Shown piece after piece: positions 33,622 through 41,866 of a stretch of DNA of 64,000 bases (positions are counted from its first letter, which is position 1; the number at the start of each line of letters is the position of its first letter). The notes beneath the pieces are model-generated. The model made no database searches. It was not told the DNA's origin and saw only the letters and a list, made by a program, of their open reading frames with translations. Source of the DNA: Georgenia sp. M64 (GTDB lineage Bacteria > Actinomycetota > Actinomycetes > Actinomycetales > Actinomycetaceae); contig NZ_CP145809.1 of NCBI RefSeq assembly GCF_038049925.1, positions 186,001 to 250,000 on the forward strand, read 5' to 3'. The translations under genes were made by a program, and so were the position numbers.

Positions 33622-34449
33622 ATGTGGACACTCTCCGGATTCTCCGACGAGATCTCGCCCGACCTCGACGAGCAGGCCGCCCTCGTGACCAAGCTCGGGA
33701 TGACGCACCTGGAGCTCCGCAGCGCGTGGGGCACCAACGTCCTGGACCTCGACGCCGACCAGCTCGCCCGGGCCCGGCGGATCCTCGACGAGCACGGGCT
33801 CAAGGTCTCGAGCATCGGCTCGCCCCTGGGCAAGATCTTCATCGACGAGGACTTCGGGCCCCACCTCGACCGGGCCCGTCACGCCGTCGACGTGGCCCAC
33901 CACTTCGGTGCCCCCTACGTCCGGATCTTCTCCTTCTTCATCCGTCCGGGCGACGACCCCGACGACCACCGCGACGAGGTGCTGCGCCGCATGCGCGCCC
34001 TGGCGGACGTGGCCGAGCAGGGCGACGTCGTCCTGCTGCACGAGAACGAGAAGGAGATCTACGGCGACGTCCCGCGCCGCTGCGTCGACATCCTCGAGTC
34101 GGTCGGCTCGCCCAACCTGCGCGCCGCCTGGGACGCGGCCAACTTCGTGCAGGTGGGGGTCCGCCCGTTCACCGAGGGCTTCGCCGCCATCCGTCCCTAC
34201 CTGGAGTACGTCCAGATCAAGGACGCCCACCTCGCCGACGGCGAGGTCGTGGCCGCCGGCCGCGGCGACGGCGAGGTCGTGGAGACGATCCGCGCGCTGC
34301 GCGAGGACGGCTTCGACGGCTTCTTCTCCCTCGAGCCGCACCTGTCCGCCGCGCACAGCCTCGGCGGGTTCTCCGGGCCGGACCTGTTCACCGAGGCGTG
34401 GCAGGCGTTCACCGACCTCCTGCGGGCCGAGGGCATCGAGTACCGATGA
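33622..34449 (+). CDS. Sugar phosphate isomerase/epimerase (xylose isomerase-like TIM barrel)
   Basis: A 275-residue AP-endonuclease-2-type TIM barrel. Metal-ligand positions are visible as Glu in LLHENEKEIYGD, Asp in AAWDAANF, His in IKDAHLADGE and Glu in FFSLEPHLS. The start MWTLSGFSDEISPDLDEQAALVTKLGMTHLELR is typical of the family. GTGAGGAG precedes the ATG. It is the first gene of a four-gene rightward operon and overlaps the next gene by 4 bases. The substrate is probably a keto- or 3-keto-sugar intermediate, which is an inference. Confidence 0.87.
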   Translation: MWTLSGFSDEISPDLDEQAALVTKLGMTHLELRSAWGTNVLDLDADQLARARRILDEHGLKVSSIGSPLGKIFIDEDFGPHLDRARHAVDVAHHFGAPYVRIFSFFIRPGDDPDDHRDEVLRRMRALADVAEQGDVVLLHENEKEIYGDVPRRCVDILESVGSPNLRAAWDAANFVQVGVRPFTEGFAAIRPYLEYVQIKDAHLADGEVVAAGRGDGEVVETIRALREDGFDGFFSLEPHLSAAHSLGGFSGPDLFTEAWQAFTDLLRAEGIEYR

Positions 34450-35345
34450 GCTCGGCCGCACCCGGGCGGGGCCGGATCGCCGTCAGCCCGCTCGGCTACC
34501 TCTGGGGGACGGTCGACGCGACGCCGCTGGAGCAGATGGCCCAGGCGTACGCGGACCTGCACGACATCGGCTTCACCGCCGTGCGCGTCGACGTCCCGGA
34601 CGACCTGCCCGTGGACGACTACGCCCACTGGCTCCGGATCTACGACCTCACGCCCGCGACCGGCATCTTCGCGGCCACCTTCGACGGCACCGAGGCGCTG
34701 CCCGACATGCTCGAGCGGGCCCGGCGCACGGCCGCCCAGCACACCGCCCTCGGGCTGGACCGGGTCATGCTCATCCCCGACCCGGTGCCGTACCGGCTCG
34801 CCCGGCCGGCCGTGGGGGCCGGCGCGGACCCCGGCACCTTCGCCCGCGCCGTCGCCCAGATCGCGGCGGCCGCCGGCGTGCTCGCGGCCGAGGGCCTGCG
34901 GCCCCTGCTGCACCCCAAGGTGGGCGGGCTCGTCGAGACCGAGGCGGAGGTCCTCGGGGTCCTCGACACCCTGGACGCCGCGCTCCTCGGCTTCGGCCCC
35001 GACACCGGGCACCTGCGCTGGGCCGGCATGGACCCGGCCGCCCTGGTGGCCCGCTACGCCGACCGGGTCGGTGCCGTGCAGCTCTCGGACGTCTTCGCCG
35101 ACTACGCCCGCCCCACCCGCCGCGGCCGGGGCAAGAGCTACGCCGAGCTCGTCGCCACCCGGCGGGTCTGGGCCGAGCCGGGGGCCGGCGTCGTCGACCT
35201 CGACGCGGTCCTCGCGGCCCTGCCGCCGCGCTTCGACGGCGACCTCATGGTCGAGATCGAGCGCCCCAGCAACGATTCCGTCTACCACTCCTACCTCCAG
35301 GCCCACGAGTGGGCCGCCGCCCACCTCGCCGCCGCCCTCACGTGA
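34446..35345 (+). CDS. IolE-like TIM-barrel protein
   Basis: A 299-residue member of the same TIM-barrel superfamily, less typical than its neighbours. The first metal-ligand Glu is not obvious: the corresponding strand reads LRPLLHPKVGGLVET. Other ligand strands are LLGFGPDTGHLRWAG (Asp, His), VGAVQLSDVFADYAR and LMVEIERPSND (Glu). The pattern GPDTGHL and the overall length recall inosose dehydratase. ATG 34446 overlaps the preceding stop. It ends 10 bases before the next gene. It may be a dehydratase or epimerase of an oxidised sugar. Confidence 0.78.
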   Translation: MSSAAPGRGRIAVSPLGYLWGTVDATPLEQMAQAYADLHDIGFTAVRVDVPDDLPVDDYAHWLRIYDLTPATGIFAATFDGTEALPDMLERARRTAAQHTALGLDRVMLIPDPVPYRLARPAVGAGADPGTFARAVAQIAAAAGVLAAEGLRPLLHPKVGGLVETEAEVLGVLDTLDAALLGFGPDTGHLRWAGMDPAALVARYADRVGAVQLSDVFADYARPTRRGRGKSYAELVATRRVWAEPGAGVVDLDAVLAALPPRFDGDLMVEIERPSNDSVYHSYLQAHEWAAAHLAAALT

Positions 35346-35355
35346 AGGAAGCATC

Positions 35356-36366
35356 ATGACCACAGCAGCTGTCATCGGGTGCGGTGACGTCGCCACGATC
35401 CACTTCGAGGCCATCGAGGCGGTGGAGGACATCGAGCTCGTCGCCGTCTGCGACACGGACCCGGTCGCGCTCGCGGCCGCCGTCGAGCGGTACAGCGTGC
35501 CGGGGTTCGCCGACCACCGCACCCTCCTCGCGCACGTGCGGCCCGACGTCGCGCACGTCTGCACGCCCCACGACCAGCACGTGCCCGTGGCGCTGGACCT
35601 CCTCGACGCCGGCGTCCACGTGCTCACCGAGAAGCCGGTCGCGCACACCCTCGCCGACGCCGAGCGTCTCGCCGAGGCCGCGGAGCGCTCCGACGCCCGC
35701 CTCGGGGTGTGCTTCCAGAACCGGTACAACGCGACCTCGCAGGCCGCCCGGGCGATCCTCGACTCCGGCGAGCTCGGCGCCGTCCTCGGTGCGACCGCCA
35801 CGGTCATGTGGACCCGGACCCCGGACTACTACCTCGCCAAGCCGTGGCGCGGCCGGTGGGAGCGGGCCGGCGGCGGCCTCCTCATCAACCAGGCGATCCA
35901 CACCCTGGACCTCGTGCAGTGGCTCGTCGGCGACGTCGTCGAGGTCAGCGGCCGGGCGAGCACCCGGCTGTACGGCGACGTCATCGAGGTCGAGGACACC
36001 GCCGAGATGCTCCTGACCCACGCCGGCGGGGCGCGCAGCGTCGTCTTCGGCGCCCTCACGAACGTCGTCCACGCCCCCGTCACCATCGAGATCACCGCCG
36101 AGCGCGGGAGCCTGGCCATCCGCGGCGACCTCACCGTCACCCACGCCGACGGGCGGGTGGAGACGGTGACGGAGCGGCGTGCGCCCTCGGGCGGGCGGAC
36201 CTACTGGGGCGTCTCGCACGAGGTCCTCGTGCGGGACTTCTACGCCCGGCTCGGCGAGCCCGACCCGTTCTGGATCGGCCCGCGCGAGGCGATGAAGTCG
36301 CTGCGCATCCTCAAGGACGTCTACGCCCAGAGCGGCCTCGACCGCGAGGTGGCCCTCGCGCGCTGA
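35356..36366 (+). CDS. Gfo/Idh/MocA-family oxidoreductase
   Basis: A 336-residue NAD(P)-dependent dehydrogenase. The cofactor motif AVIGCGDVA is at 5-13, TEKPVAHT at 91-98 and the catalytic-His segment LLINQAIHTLDL at about 175-186 (H182). It is shorter than and clearly distinct from the dehydrogenase on the opposite strand, so the locus has two oxidation or reduction steps. GAAGGAAG precedes the ATG. In known 3-keto-sugar pathways one such enzyme oxidises and a second reduces after an intervening cleavage or isomerisation. Confidence 0.88.
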   Translation: MTTAAVIGCGDVATIHFEAIEAVEDIELVAVCDTDPVALAAAVERYSVPGFADHRTLLAHVRPDVAHVCTPHDQHVPVALDLLDAGVHVLTEKPVAHTLADAERLAEAAERSDARLGVCFQNRYNATSQAARAILDSGELGAVLGATATVMWTRTPDYYLAKPWRGRWERAGGGLLINQAIHTLDLVQWLVGDVVEVSGRASTRLYGDVIEVEDTAEMLLTHAGGARSVVFGALTNVVHAPVTIEITAERGSLAIRGDLTVTHADGRVETVTERRAPSGGRTYWGVSHEVLVRDFYARLGEPDPFWIGPREAMKSLRILKDVYAQSGLDREVALAR

Positions 36367-36427
36367 GCCGTCGCACCCACCCTCCGGCCGCGCGACGGCC
36401 GGTCCCGAACGGACGAAGGAGCTCCCC

Positions 36428-37279
36428 ATGCCGAAGATCGGCGTGCAGATGATGATGCTCAAGGACAAGGTCGACCAGACCGGTCCCTACGAGGTGCTGC
36501 GGCGCCTCACGGACTCCGGCTTCACCGCCGTCGAGGTCTCGCAGATCGCCATGACCGCGGAGAACGTGGCCGAGATGCGCCGCGCCAAGGACAAGCTCGG
36601 CACCGACTTCGGTGCCCTGTCGGCCGGGCTCGGCGCCGGCCCGAACGACTCGCTGGTCACCGACTTCGACAAGATCGTCGACGACGCCCGCACCCTGGGG
36701 GCGTCCCGGCTGCGCATCGGCATGATGCCGTTCTCCGCGATGGCCTCGCACGAGGCGCTGCGGGACTTCTGCCGCCAGGCCCAGGAGGTCTCCACCCGGC
36801 TCGCCGACGAGGGTCTGACGCTCTACTACCACAACCACCACGTCGAGTTCGCCAAGGTCGGAGGCACCACCCTCCTCGACGTCATCCGCGCCGAGGCGCC
36901 GGACATGCGCCTGGAGATCGACGTGCACTGGGTCCAGCGCGGCGGCAAGGACCCCGTGCGCACCCTGGAGAAGTACGCGGGCCTCGTCGACCTCGTCCAC
37001 CTCAAGGACTACCGCATCGGGGCGATGGACCCCTCGGCGTTCGGCGCCCTGGAGCGCGGTGACTTCGCCGCCTTCATGCAGGCGTTCACCGGCGTCGTCG
37101 AGTTCGGCGAGGTCGGCGAGGGCAACCTCGAGTGGACCGAGATCATCGACCAGGCGCTGGCTTCCGGTGCTCAGTACCTCCTCATCGAGCAGGACCAGCA
37201 GTACGGCCGCGACCCGTACGACTGCCTGAAGACCTCGCGCGAGAACCTCGTGGCCCTGGGGTACGAGCACCTCTTCTGA
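36428..37279 (+). CDS. Sugar phosphate isomerase/epimerase
   Basis: A 283-residue TIM-barrel protein starting MPKIGVQMMMLKDKVDQTGPYEVLRRLTDSGFTAVEVSQ. Metal-binding strands are LTLYYHNHHVEFAK, MRLEIDVHWVQRGG, LVHLKDYRIG and a late GEVGEGNLEW. Its HNHHxEF signature is the common form in epimerases acting on free keto-sugars. GAAGGAG precedes the ATG. It is the last gene of the rightward operon and is followed by a compact hairpin. Confidence 0.87.
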   Translation: MPKIGVQMMMLKDKVDQTGPYEVLRRLTDSGFTAVEVSQIAMTAENVAEMRRAKDKLGTDFGALSAGLGAGPNDSLVTDFDKIVDDARTLGASRLRIGMMPFSAMASHEALRDFCRQAQEVSTRLADEGLTLYYHNHHVEFAKVGGTTLLDVIRAEAPDMRLEIDVHWVQRGGKDPVRTLEKYAGLVDLVHLKDYRIGAMDPSAFGALERGDFAAFMQAFTGVVEFGEVGEGNLEWTEIIDQALASGAQYLLIEQDQQYGRDPYDCLKTSRENLVALGYEHLF

Positions 37280-37284
37280 GGGGC

Positions 37285-37302
37285 GGGGCCGGGACCGGCC
37301 CC
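37285..37302 (+). terminator. Hairpin after the sugar operon
   Basis: GGGGCCGG (37285-37292) and CCGGCCCC (37295-37302) pair perfectly around a two-base loop, 5 bases after the stop at 37279. A second stem, CAGGGGG/CCCCCTG (37311-37317 and 37336-37342), follows. No T-run is present. Confidence 0.6.
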
Positions 37303-37360
37303 TCGTGCCGCAGGGGGTGCCGGCTGGACGCGGTGCCCCCTGTGGTCGGAGCATTCGTGC

Positions 37361-38317
37361 ATGGGTCGACAGGGTGCGGAGCAGGGCGACGACGTGGCAC
37401 GCGAGACGTACCGGACCCTGCGGCTCATGCTGGTCACGCTGCCGGTCCTGCTGCTGGTGGGCTCCCTGCTGATCTTCCTCACCACCGGCGAGGTCGAGAC
37501 GTCCATCAGCGCCTACTACTTCGGGCCGATCCGGGACATCTTCGTCGGCGCGATGGTGGGCATCGCCGTCTGCCTCGTCGTGTACCGGGGCTCGTCGGCG
37601 TTCGAGGACCACATCCTCAACGTCGCCGGGTTCTACGCCGTCTTCGTGGCCCTGGTCCCGGCCGACCTCTCCAAGACGATCGAGGAGCTCGGCGCCGAGA
37701 CGCCGGTGAGCGACGCCCTGCAGGAGGAGCCGTCGGTGGGCTCGCTCGACGTCGCGGCCGCGACGGTCCAGGAGCTCTCGGTGGAGCCGCTGAGGATCTC
37801 CGCCGGCGCGGCCCTGCTCGTGGCCCTGATGTTCGTCTACGTCCTGCGACGCACCCGCAGGTTCCCGGCCCCCGAGGTGGTCGCGGAGCCGAGGGCGCAC
37901 GCCGCGTTCTGGGTCGTCAACGCCCTCGGCCTCGCGTTCGCGGGCCTGGTCGCCTGGCGGGTCGTCGAGGGCGCGGCCTTCGACTGGGTGCACTCCGGGG
38001 CGGCGGTCCTGCTCATTGTGAGCCTGGCCATCGCCGTCGCCAGCCACCTGTGGCCCGGCTTCTTCGGCGCCGAGGACCCCCCGAGCTACCGGTCCACCGC
38101 GATCTGCGGCCTGACCTACCGGTCGGCCTACGCGGTGATCCTGGTCCTCATGGTGGCGGGCGCCGGGGTGGTCGCGCTGGTCGCGGGGGAGTACCGGGTG
38201 ATCGCCGTCGAGTGGCTGGAGGTGGCGCTGTTCGCCGTGTTCTGGGTGCTCGAGACCGCGCGGACGTGGACCCGGCTCCCCGCCCGCCGCCGGAGCCGCG
38301 CCGTCGTCCCCCCGTGA
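37361..38317 (+). CDS. Polytopic membrane protein of unknown function
   Basis: A 318-residue protein with about seven hydrophobic segments, the first starting at residue 22 (LMLVTLPVLLLVGSLLIFL). Between segments 1 and 2 it has TSISAYYFGPIRDIFVGAMVGIAVCLVVYRG, which resembles a conserved family of uncharacterised bacterial membrane proteins with a SISAYYF-type motif. A 40-residue extracytoplasmic or loop region (ADLSKTIEELGAE...) follows segment 3. ATG 37361 is used; GTG 37394 is a possible internal start. Function and partners are unknown. Confidence 0.7.
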   Translation: MGRQGAEQGDDVARETYRTLRLMLVTLPVLLLVGSLLIFLTTGEVETSISAYYFGPIRDIFVGAMVGIAVCLVVYRGSSAFEDHILNVAGFYAVFVALVPADLSKTIEELGAETPVSDALQEEPSVGSLDVAAATVQELSVEPLRISAGAALLVALMFVYVLRRTRRFPAPEVVAEPRAHAAFWVVNALGLAFAGLVAWRVVEGAAFDWVHSGAAVLLIVSLAIAVASHLWPGFFGAEDPPSYRSTAICGLTYRSAYAVILVLMVAGAGVVALVAGEYRVIAVEWLEVALFAVFWVLETARTWTRLPARRRSRAVVPP

Positions 38318-38360
38318 CCGGGGCGCCACCCACCCACGTTCTCGGCCGGCCAGGTCCTGG

Positions 38361-38939
38361 TCAGCTGCTCGGGTCGAAGTGCCGCCGGCACCGCGCCTGG
38401 TAGGCCTCCGTGCCGCCGACGTGCGCCGCGGTCGGCACCTGGGCGTCTCCGACGTCACCCACCACCGTGCGCTGGTGGAAGGCGGCGTCGCGCCCGCAGA
38501 CCGCGCACACCGCAGTGAGCTTGGTGACGTCCTCGGCGAGCGCCATGAGGGAGCTCAGCGGCTCGAACGGGCGGCCGTCGAAGGTCACGCACAGCCCGGC
38601 GACGACGACGGTCGTGCCGGCGAGCGCGAGCTCACCGACCGCCCCCACGAGGTCCGGCCCGAAGAACTGGGCCTCGTCGATCGCCAGGAGGTCGAGCCGG
38701 CGGCCCGCGACGACGGTGATGAGACCGGCGACGTCCGGCACCGAGTGCGAGGGCACGCTCAGCCCCGAGTGGGAGGCGACCCGGCCCGCGCCGTGGCGCT
38801 CGTCGAGGGCGTGGTTGACCACCTCGACGGCGAGGCCGGCGAGCTGCGCGCGGCGGACCCGCCGCAGGAGCTCCTCGGACTTCCCGGCGAACATCGGTCC
38901 GCACACCACCTGGAGCCGGCCCTGCGCGTCGCTGTGCAT
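38361..38939 (-). CDS. tdk: Thymidine kinase (type II)
   Basis: A 192-residue thymidine kinase for salvage of thymidine. The P-loop GPMFAGKSEELL is at 14-25, the Walker B segment LLAIDEAQFFG is near 84-94, and the lasso/zinc domain shows CAVCGRDAAFHQR and a C-terminal YQARCRRHF in place of the usual CxxC. The C-terminal pair thus appears as Cys and His (C185/H188), a common variant. It converges with the preceding membrane protein gene and is divergent from the flavoprotein gene. Confidence 0.92.
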   Translation of the reverse strand: MHSDAQGRLQVVCGPMFAGKSEELLRRVRRAQLAGLAVEVVNHALDERHGAGRVASHSGLSVPSHSVPDVAGLITVVAGRRLDLLAIDEAQFFGPDLVGAVGELALAGTTVVVAGLCVTFDGRPFEPLSSLMALAEDVTKLTAVCAVCGRDAAFHQRTVVGDVGDAQVPTAAHVGGTEAYQARCRRHFDPSS

Positions 38940-39036
38940 GGCGCCGACCCTACGACCGCGCCCGCGCGCGCGTCCGCGCCGGGCGTCCTACCGTGGCAGA
39001 TCCCTGGTCCTCTACCGCCCGGAGCGTGATCCGGTC

Positions 39037-40224
39037 ATGAGCACTCACCACGACGTCGTCATCGTCGGCGGCGGCAACGCCGGCATCTCACTGGCCGCCA
39101 AGCTGCGCCGGATGGGCTGCCGCGACGTCGCGATCGTCGAGCCCAAGCAGGTCCACCACTACCGGCCGCTGCTCAGCTACGTCGCCGGCGGGCTGGCCGC
39201 CATGGACGACCTCACCCGCGAGCAGTCCAGGTGCATCCCCGAGGGGTGCACCTGGTACACCGACGAGGCCATGGCGATCGACGCCGACCGCGCGGTCGTG
39301 CGCGTGTCGACCGGCGAGGAGCTGCACTACAACGACGTCGCGGTGTGTCCGGGCTCGCGGGTCGACTGGGACGCCGTCCCGGGGGCCTGGGAGGCGGTGG
39401 GGACGACGGTGGCCGCGACCAACTACCTGCCCGAGATGGCCGAGAAGACCTGGACGATGCTGTCCTCGCTCACGGCGGGCCGGGCGGTCTTCGTCATCTC
39501 CGACCGGCACGTGCCGTGCGCACCGGTGGGCCTCAAGCCGCTGTTCATGGCCGCCGACCACTGGCGCGACGCCGGCGTGCTCGGCGCCATCGAGATCGAC
39601 CTGCTCGTCGAGGGCGAGCGGCTCGTCAACCACGACGGCGCCGACCGGGAGCTCCGGGCCGCGGCCGCCGACTACGGCGTCCGCGTGCGGACCGGGGCGC
39701 GGGTCGAGGCCGTCGACGCCTCGGCGCGGACCCTGCGGGTGCGGACGGCCGGCGGCAGCGACGAGCTGGGTTACGACGCCCTCTACCTTGCCCCGCCGCA
39801 CCGCGCCCCGGAGTGGGTCGCCGAGAGCGGCCTCGCCACCGCCGAGAGCGACGGGTTCGTCGCGGTCGACCCCCGCACGCTCCAGCACCGCGTGCACCCG
39901 CGGGTGTGGGGCCTCGGCGACGTCGCGACCGTCGACACGCTCCCGTCCGGCGGGGCGCTGCGCAAGCAGGTGCCGGTGGTCGCCCACAACATCGCCGCGA
40001 ACCGCGCCGGACGGACGTTGCGGCACTACGACGGCTACTCGGTCGCACCGGTGACCACCAGCCGCCGGGAGCTCCTGCTCGCCGAGTTCGACCGGGACGG
40101 GCGTCCGCAGCCGACGATCAGCACCCCCGACCTCGTGCGGCCGCGGCGCAGCACCTTCGTCTTCGACCGATACCTCGAGCCGCAGATCTACTGGCACCGT
40201 CTGCTCAAGGGCAACGTGAGCTGA
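39037..40224 (+). CDS. SQR-like FAD-dependent oxidoreductase
   Basis: A 395-residue pyridine-nucleotide-disulfide-type flavoprotein close to sulfide:quinone oxidoreductase. The N-terminal FAD site is VVIVGGGNAGISLAAKL, with VEPKQVHHYRPLLSYVAGG after it. HVPCAPVGLKPLF near residue 165 holds a Cys in the place of an SQR active-site Cys, and RVHPRVWGLGDVATVDTLPSGGALRKQVPVVAHNI is the second FAD segment of SQR. Possible catalytic Cys are in RCIPEGCTW and VPCAPV; a C-terminal partner Cys is not evident. It probably oxidises sulfide or another thiol and passes electrons to quinone. Confidence 0.8.
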   Translation: MSTHHDVVIVGGGNAGISLAAKLRRMGCRDVAIVEPKQVHHYRPLLSYVAGGLAAMDDLTREQSRCIPEGCTWYTDEAMAIDADRAVVRVSTGEELHYNDVAVCPGSRVDWDAVPGAWEAVGTTVAATNYLPEMAEKTWTMLSSLTAGRAVFVISDRHVPCAPVGLKPLFMAADHWRDAGVLGAIEIDLLVEGERLVNHDGADRELRAAAADYGVRVRTGARVEAVDASARTLRVRTAGGSDELGYDALYLAPPHRAPEWVAESGLATAESDGFVAVDPRTLQHRVHPRVWGLGDVATVDTLPSGGALRKQVPVVAHNIAANRAGRTLRHYDGYSVAPVTTSRRELLLAEFDRDGRPQPTISTPDLVRPRRSTFVFDRYLEPQIYWHRLLKGNVS

Positions 40225-40250
40225 GGTCCGCACAGGAGCGCCCCGTCGGA

Positions 40251-41339
40251 TCACGTGGCCGCGGCTCCAGCGGAGACCTGGGCACCCCGACGGGCGGCGA
40301 TGTGCTCCGCGACGTAGCGCCCGTCCCTGCTGGCGCCGAGGACGAGGCCCGAGGCGGCGGCGTACTGGAACGGCAGGCCCATGAAGTACAGCCCTTCGAC
40401 GTCGTCGACCACGCCCCGTTGCTGGCGAGGGTAACCGTCCTCGGCCAGGGGCAGACCCTCGATCCAGCTCCAGTCCTCACGGAACCCGGTGCACCACAGC
40501 ACGTTGCGGACGTCGAGCACCCGCCCGTCATCGAGCACCGGCAGGCCGTCGCGGGTCCCGGTCACGCGGTGGGGGAGCAGCACGACGCCGGCCCGTTCGA
40601 GGTCGGCCTTCTTGGGCCGTTCGAGCGGGGCGCCGTGGTGGCGGAACCGCTGCGCCAGCCGCCGCCCGACCGGTGTGCGGAGGGTGAGCACGTGCATGGC
40701 GGCGAACATGATGACGTGGTCCGCCACCACGCTCCCCGGCCCGCCGTTCCCGACCGGGATCTGGCCGTGGATCTTTCCGGCCAGGGAGGTCTCGTGCTCC
40801 GCTGCCGCCTCGAGGGCGAGGTCCGCGCCCGAGTGCGACGCACCGACGACGAGGACCGGCCCCGCCTGCAGCTGGCTCGGGTTCCGGTACCCGGTGGAGT
40901 GGAGCTGGAGGATCACGGGGTCGAGGTCGCGGGCGAGATCGGGCACGTACGGGCGGGTGTGTCCGCCGGTGGCGATCACGACGTCGTCGGCGTCGAGCTC
41001 TCCCTGGCTCGTCTCCACGGTGAACCCACCACCTCGGCGGCTGACCCGCTCCACGCGGACCCCCGTGCGGACGGGCAGCTCCATCGCGGCCGCGTACTGC
41101 TCGAGGTAGTCGCCCATGAGCCGCGCCGTCGGGAACTCGTGCCGTGGGCCGGGGAACGGCAGCCCCGGCAGGCCGTCGGCCATGCCCGGCGAGAAGAGCC
41201 GGAGGGAGTCGTAGCGCTCCCGCCAGGAGTCCCCCACCCGGTCTCGCGCATCCAGCACGACGGCGGGCTGCCCCAGCCGGCCGAGGTGGTAGGCCGTGAC
41301 GAGGCCGGCCTGACCGGCTCCGACGATGACGGTGCTCAT
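40251..41339 (-). CDS. FMO-like NAD(P)/FAD-binding oxidoreductase
   Basis: A 362-residue flavin monooxygenase-like protein. FAD motif VIVGAGQAGLVTAYHLGRLG at 4-23, the middle RDRVGDSWRERYDSLRLFSP, and a second dinucleotide motif LVVGASHSGADLALE near 165 are typical of FMO/CzcO-like proteins, some of which sit near metal or thiol functions. ATATGGHTRP is the usual linker. GGAGGA precedes the ATG. It converges with the SQR-like gene 26 bases away and is followed upstream by a small membrane protein gene on the same strand. Confidence 0.85.
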   Translation of the reverse strand: MSTVIVGAGQAGLVTAYHLGRLGQPAVVLDARDRVGDSWRERYDSLRLFSPGMADGLPGLPFPGPRHEFPTARLMGDYLEQYAAAMELPVRTGVRVERVSRRGGGFTVETSQGELDADDVVIATGGHTRPYVPDLARDLDPVILQLHSTGYRNPSQLQAGPVLVVGASHSGADLALEAAAEHETSLAGKIHGQIPVGNGGPGSVVADHVIMFAAMHVLTLRTPVGRRLAQRFRHHGAPLERPKKADLERAGVVLLPHRVTGTRDGLPVLDDGRVLDVRNVLWCTGFREDWSWIEGLPLAEDGYPRQQRGVVDDVEGLYFMGLPFQYAAASGLVLGASRDGRYVAEHIAARRGAQVSAGAAAT

Positions 41340-41391
41340 GGCGTCCTCCGATGTGTGACGAGCGGACCGGGACCCGGGTGGGCCCGGTGGG

Positions 41392-41715
41392 TCAGACCCC
41401 CAGCCGGACCGGCAGGTCGGCGTCGGCGACGCGGGTGGCGGGCTCCGTCGCGTGTGTCGAGGACCGGTAGCGCAGGCACCAGGCGAGCATCAGGGCGGAG
41501 CTGACCACGTAGAAGCCGTGTAGCACCCACACCGGCCCGACCGGCAGCGTGACCACGTACAGCGTGTGGACGACGTTGCCCGCGTTGATGAGCGCGATGT
41601 TGCCCAGGCTGTAGGAGCCGAGGTCCCTGGTCCGCGCCGCCTTGGCGAGCATCGGCAGCATGCTCCCGGCGAAGATCACCGTCGAGATGGTGCCGGCCAG
41701 CAGGGGGATGTCCAT
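41392..41715 (-). CDS. SemiSWEET/PQ-loop-like membrane protein
   Basis: A 107-residue protein with three hydrophobic segments: LLAGTISTVIFAGSMLPMLAKAA, IALINAGNVVHTLYVVTL and VWVLHGFYVVSSALMLAWCLRY, connected by a RTRDLGSYSLGN turn that has the spacing of the PQ-loop motif with the P/Q positions altered (SMLPML). This matches the bacterial half-SWEET/PQ-loop group, which dimerise to carry sugars or other solutes. The substrate is unknown. TAGCGT, six bases before an adjacent GAGGA-ATG, could be a leaderless -10. Confidence 0.65.
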   Translation of the reverse strand: MDIPLLAGTISTVIFAGSMLPMLAKAARTRDLGSYSLGNIALINAGNVVHTLYVVTLPVGPVWVLHGFYVVSSALMLAWCLRYRSSTHATEPATRVADADLPVRLGV

Positions 41716-41866
41716 TCCTCAACGCTAGGAACTCGCGGCGCCGGCGACGTCGGCCGGATGACCACACCTTGCGCGGACGGTATGGGTAGAAATGCCCATC
41801 CCGGCACGATGGCGGCGGGGCCCGGTCCCGTCGTTCGCCGTTGAGCGCAGCGGTGCTCGCGGCCGC

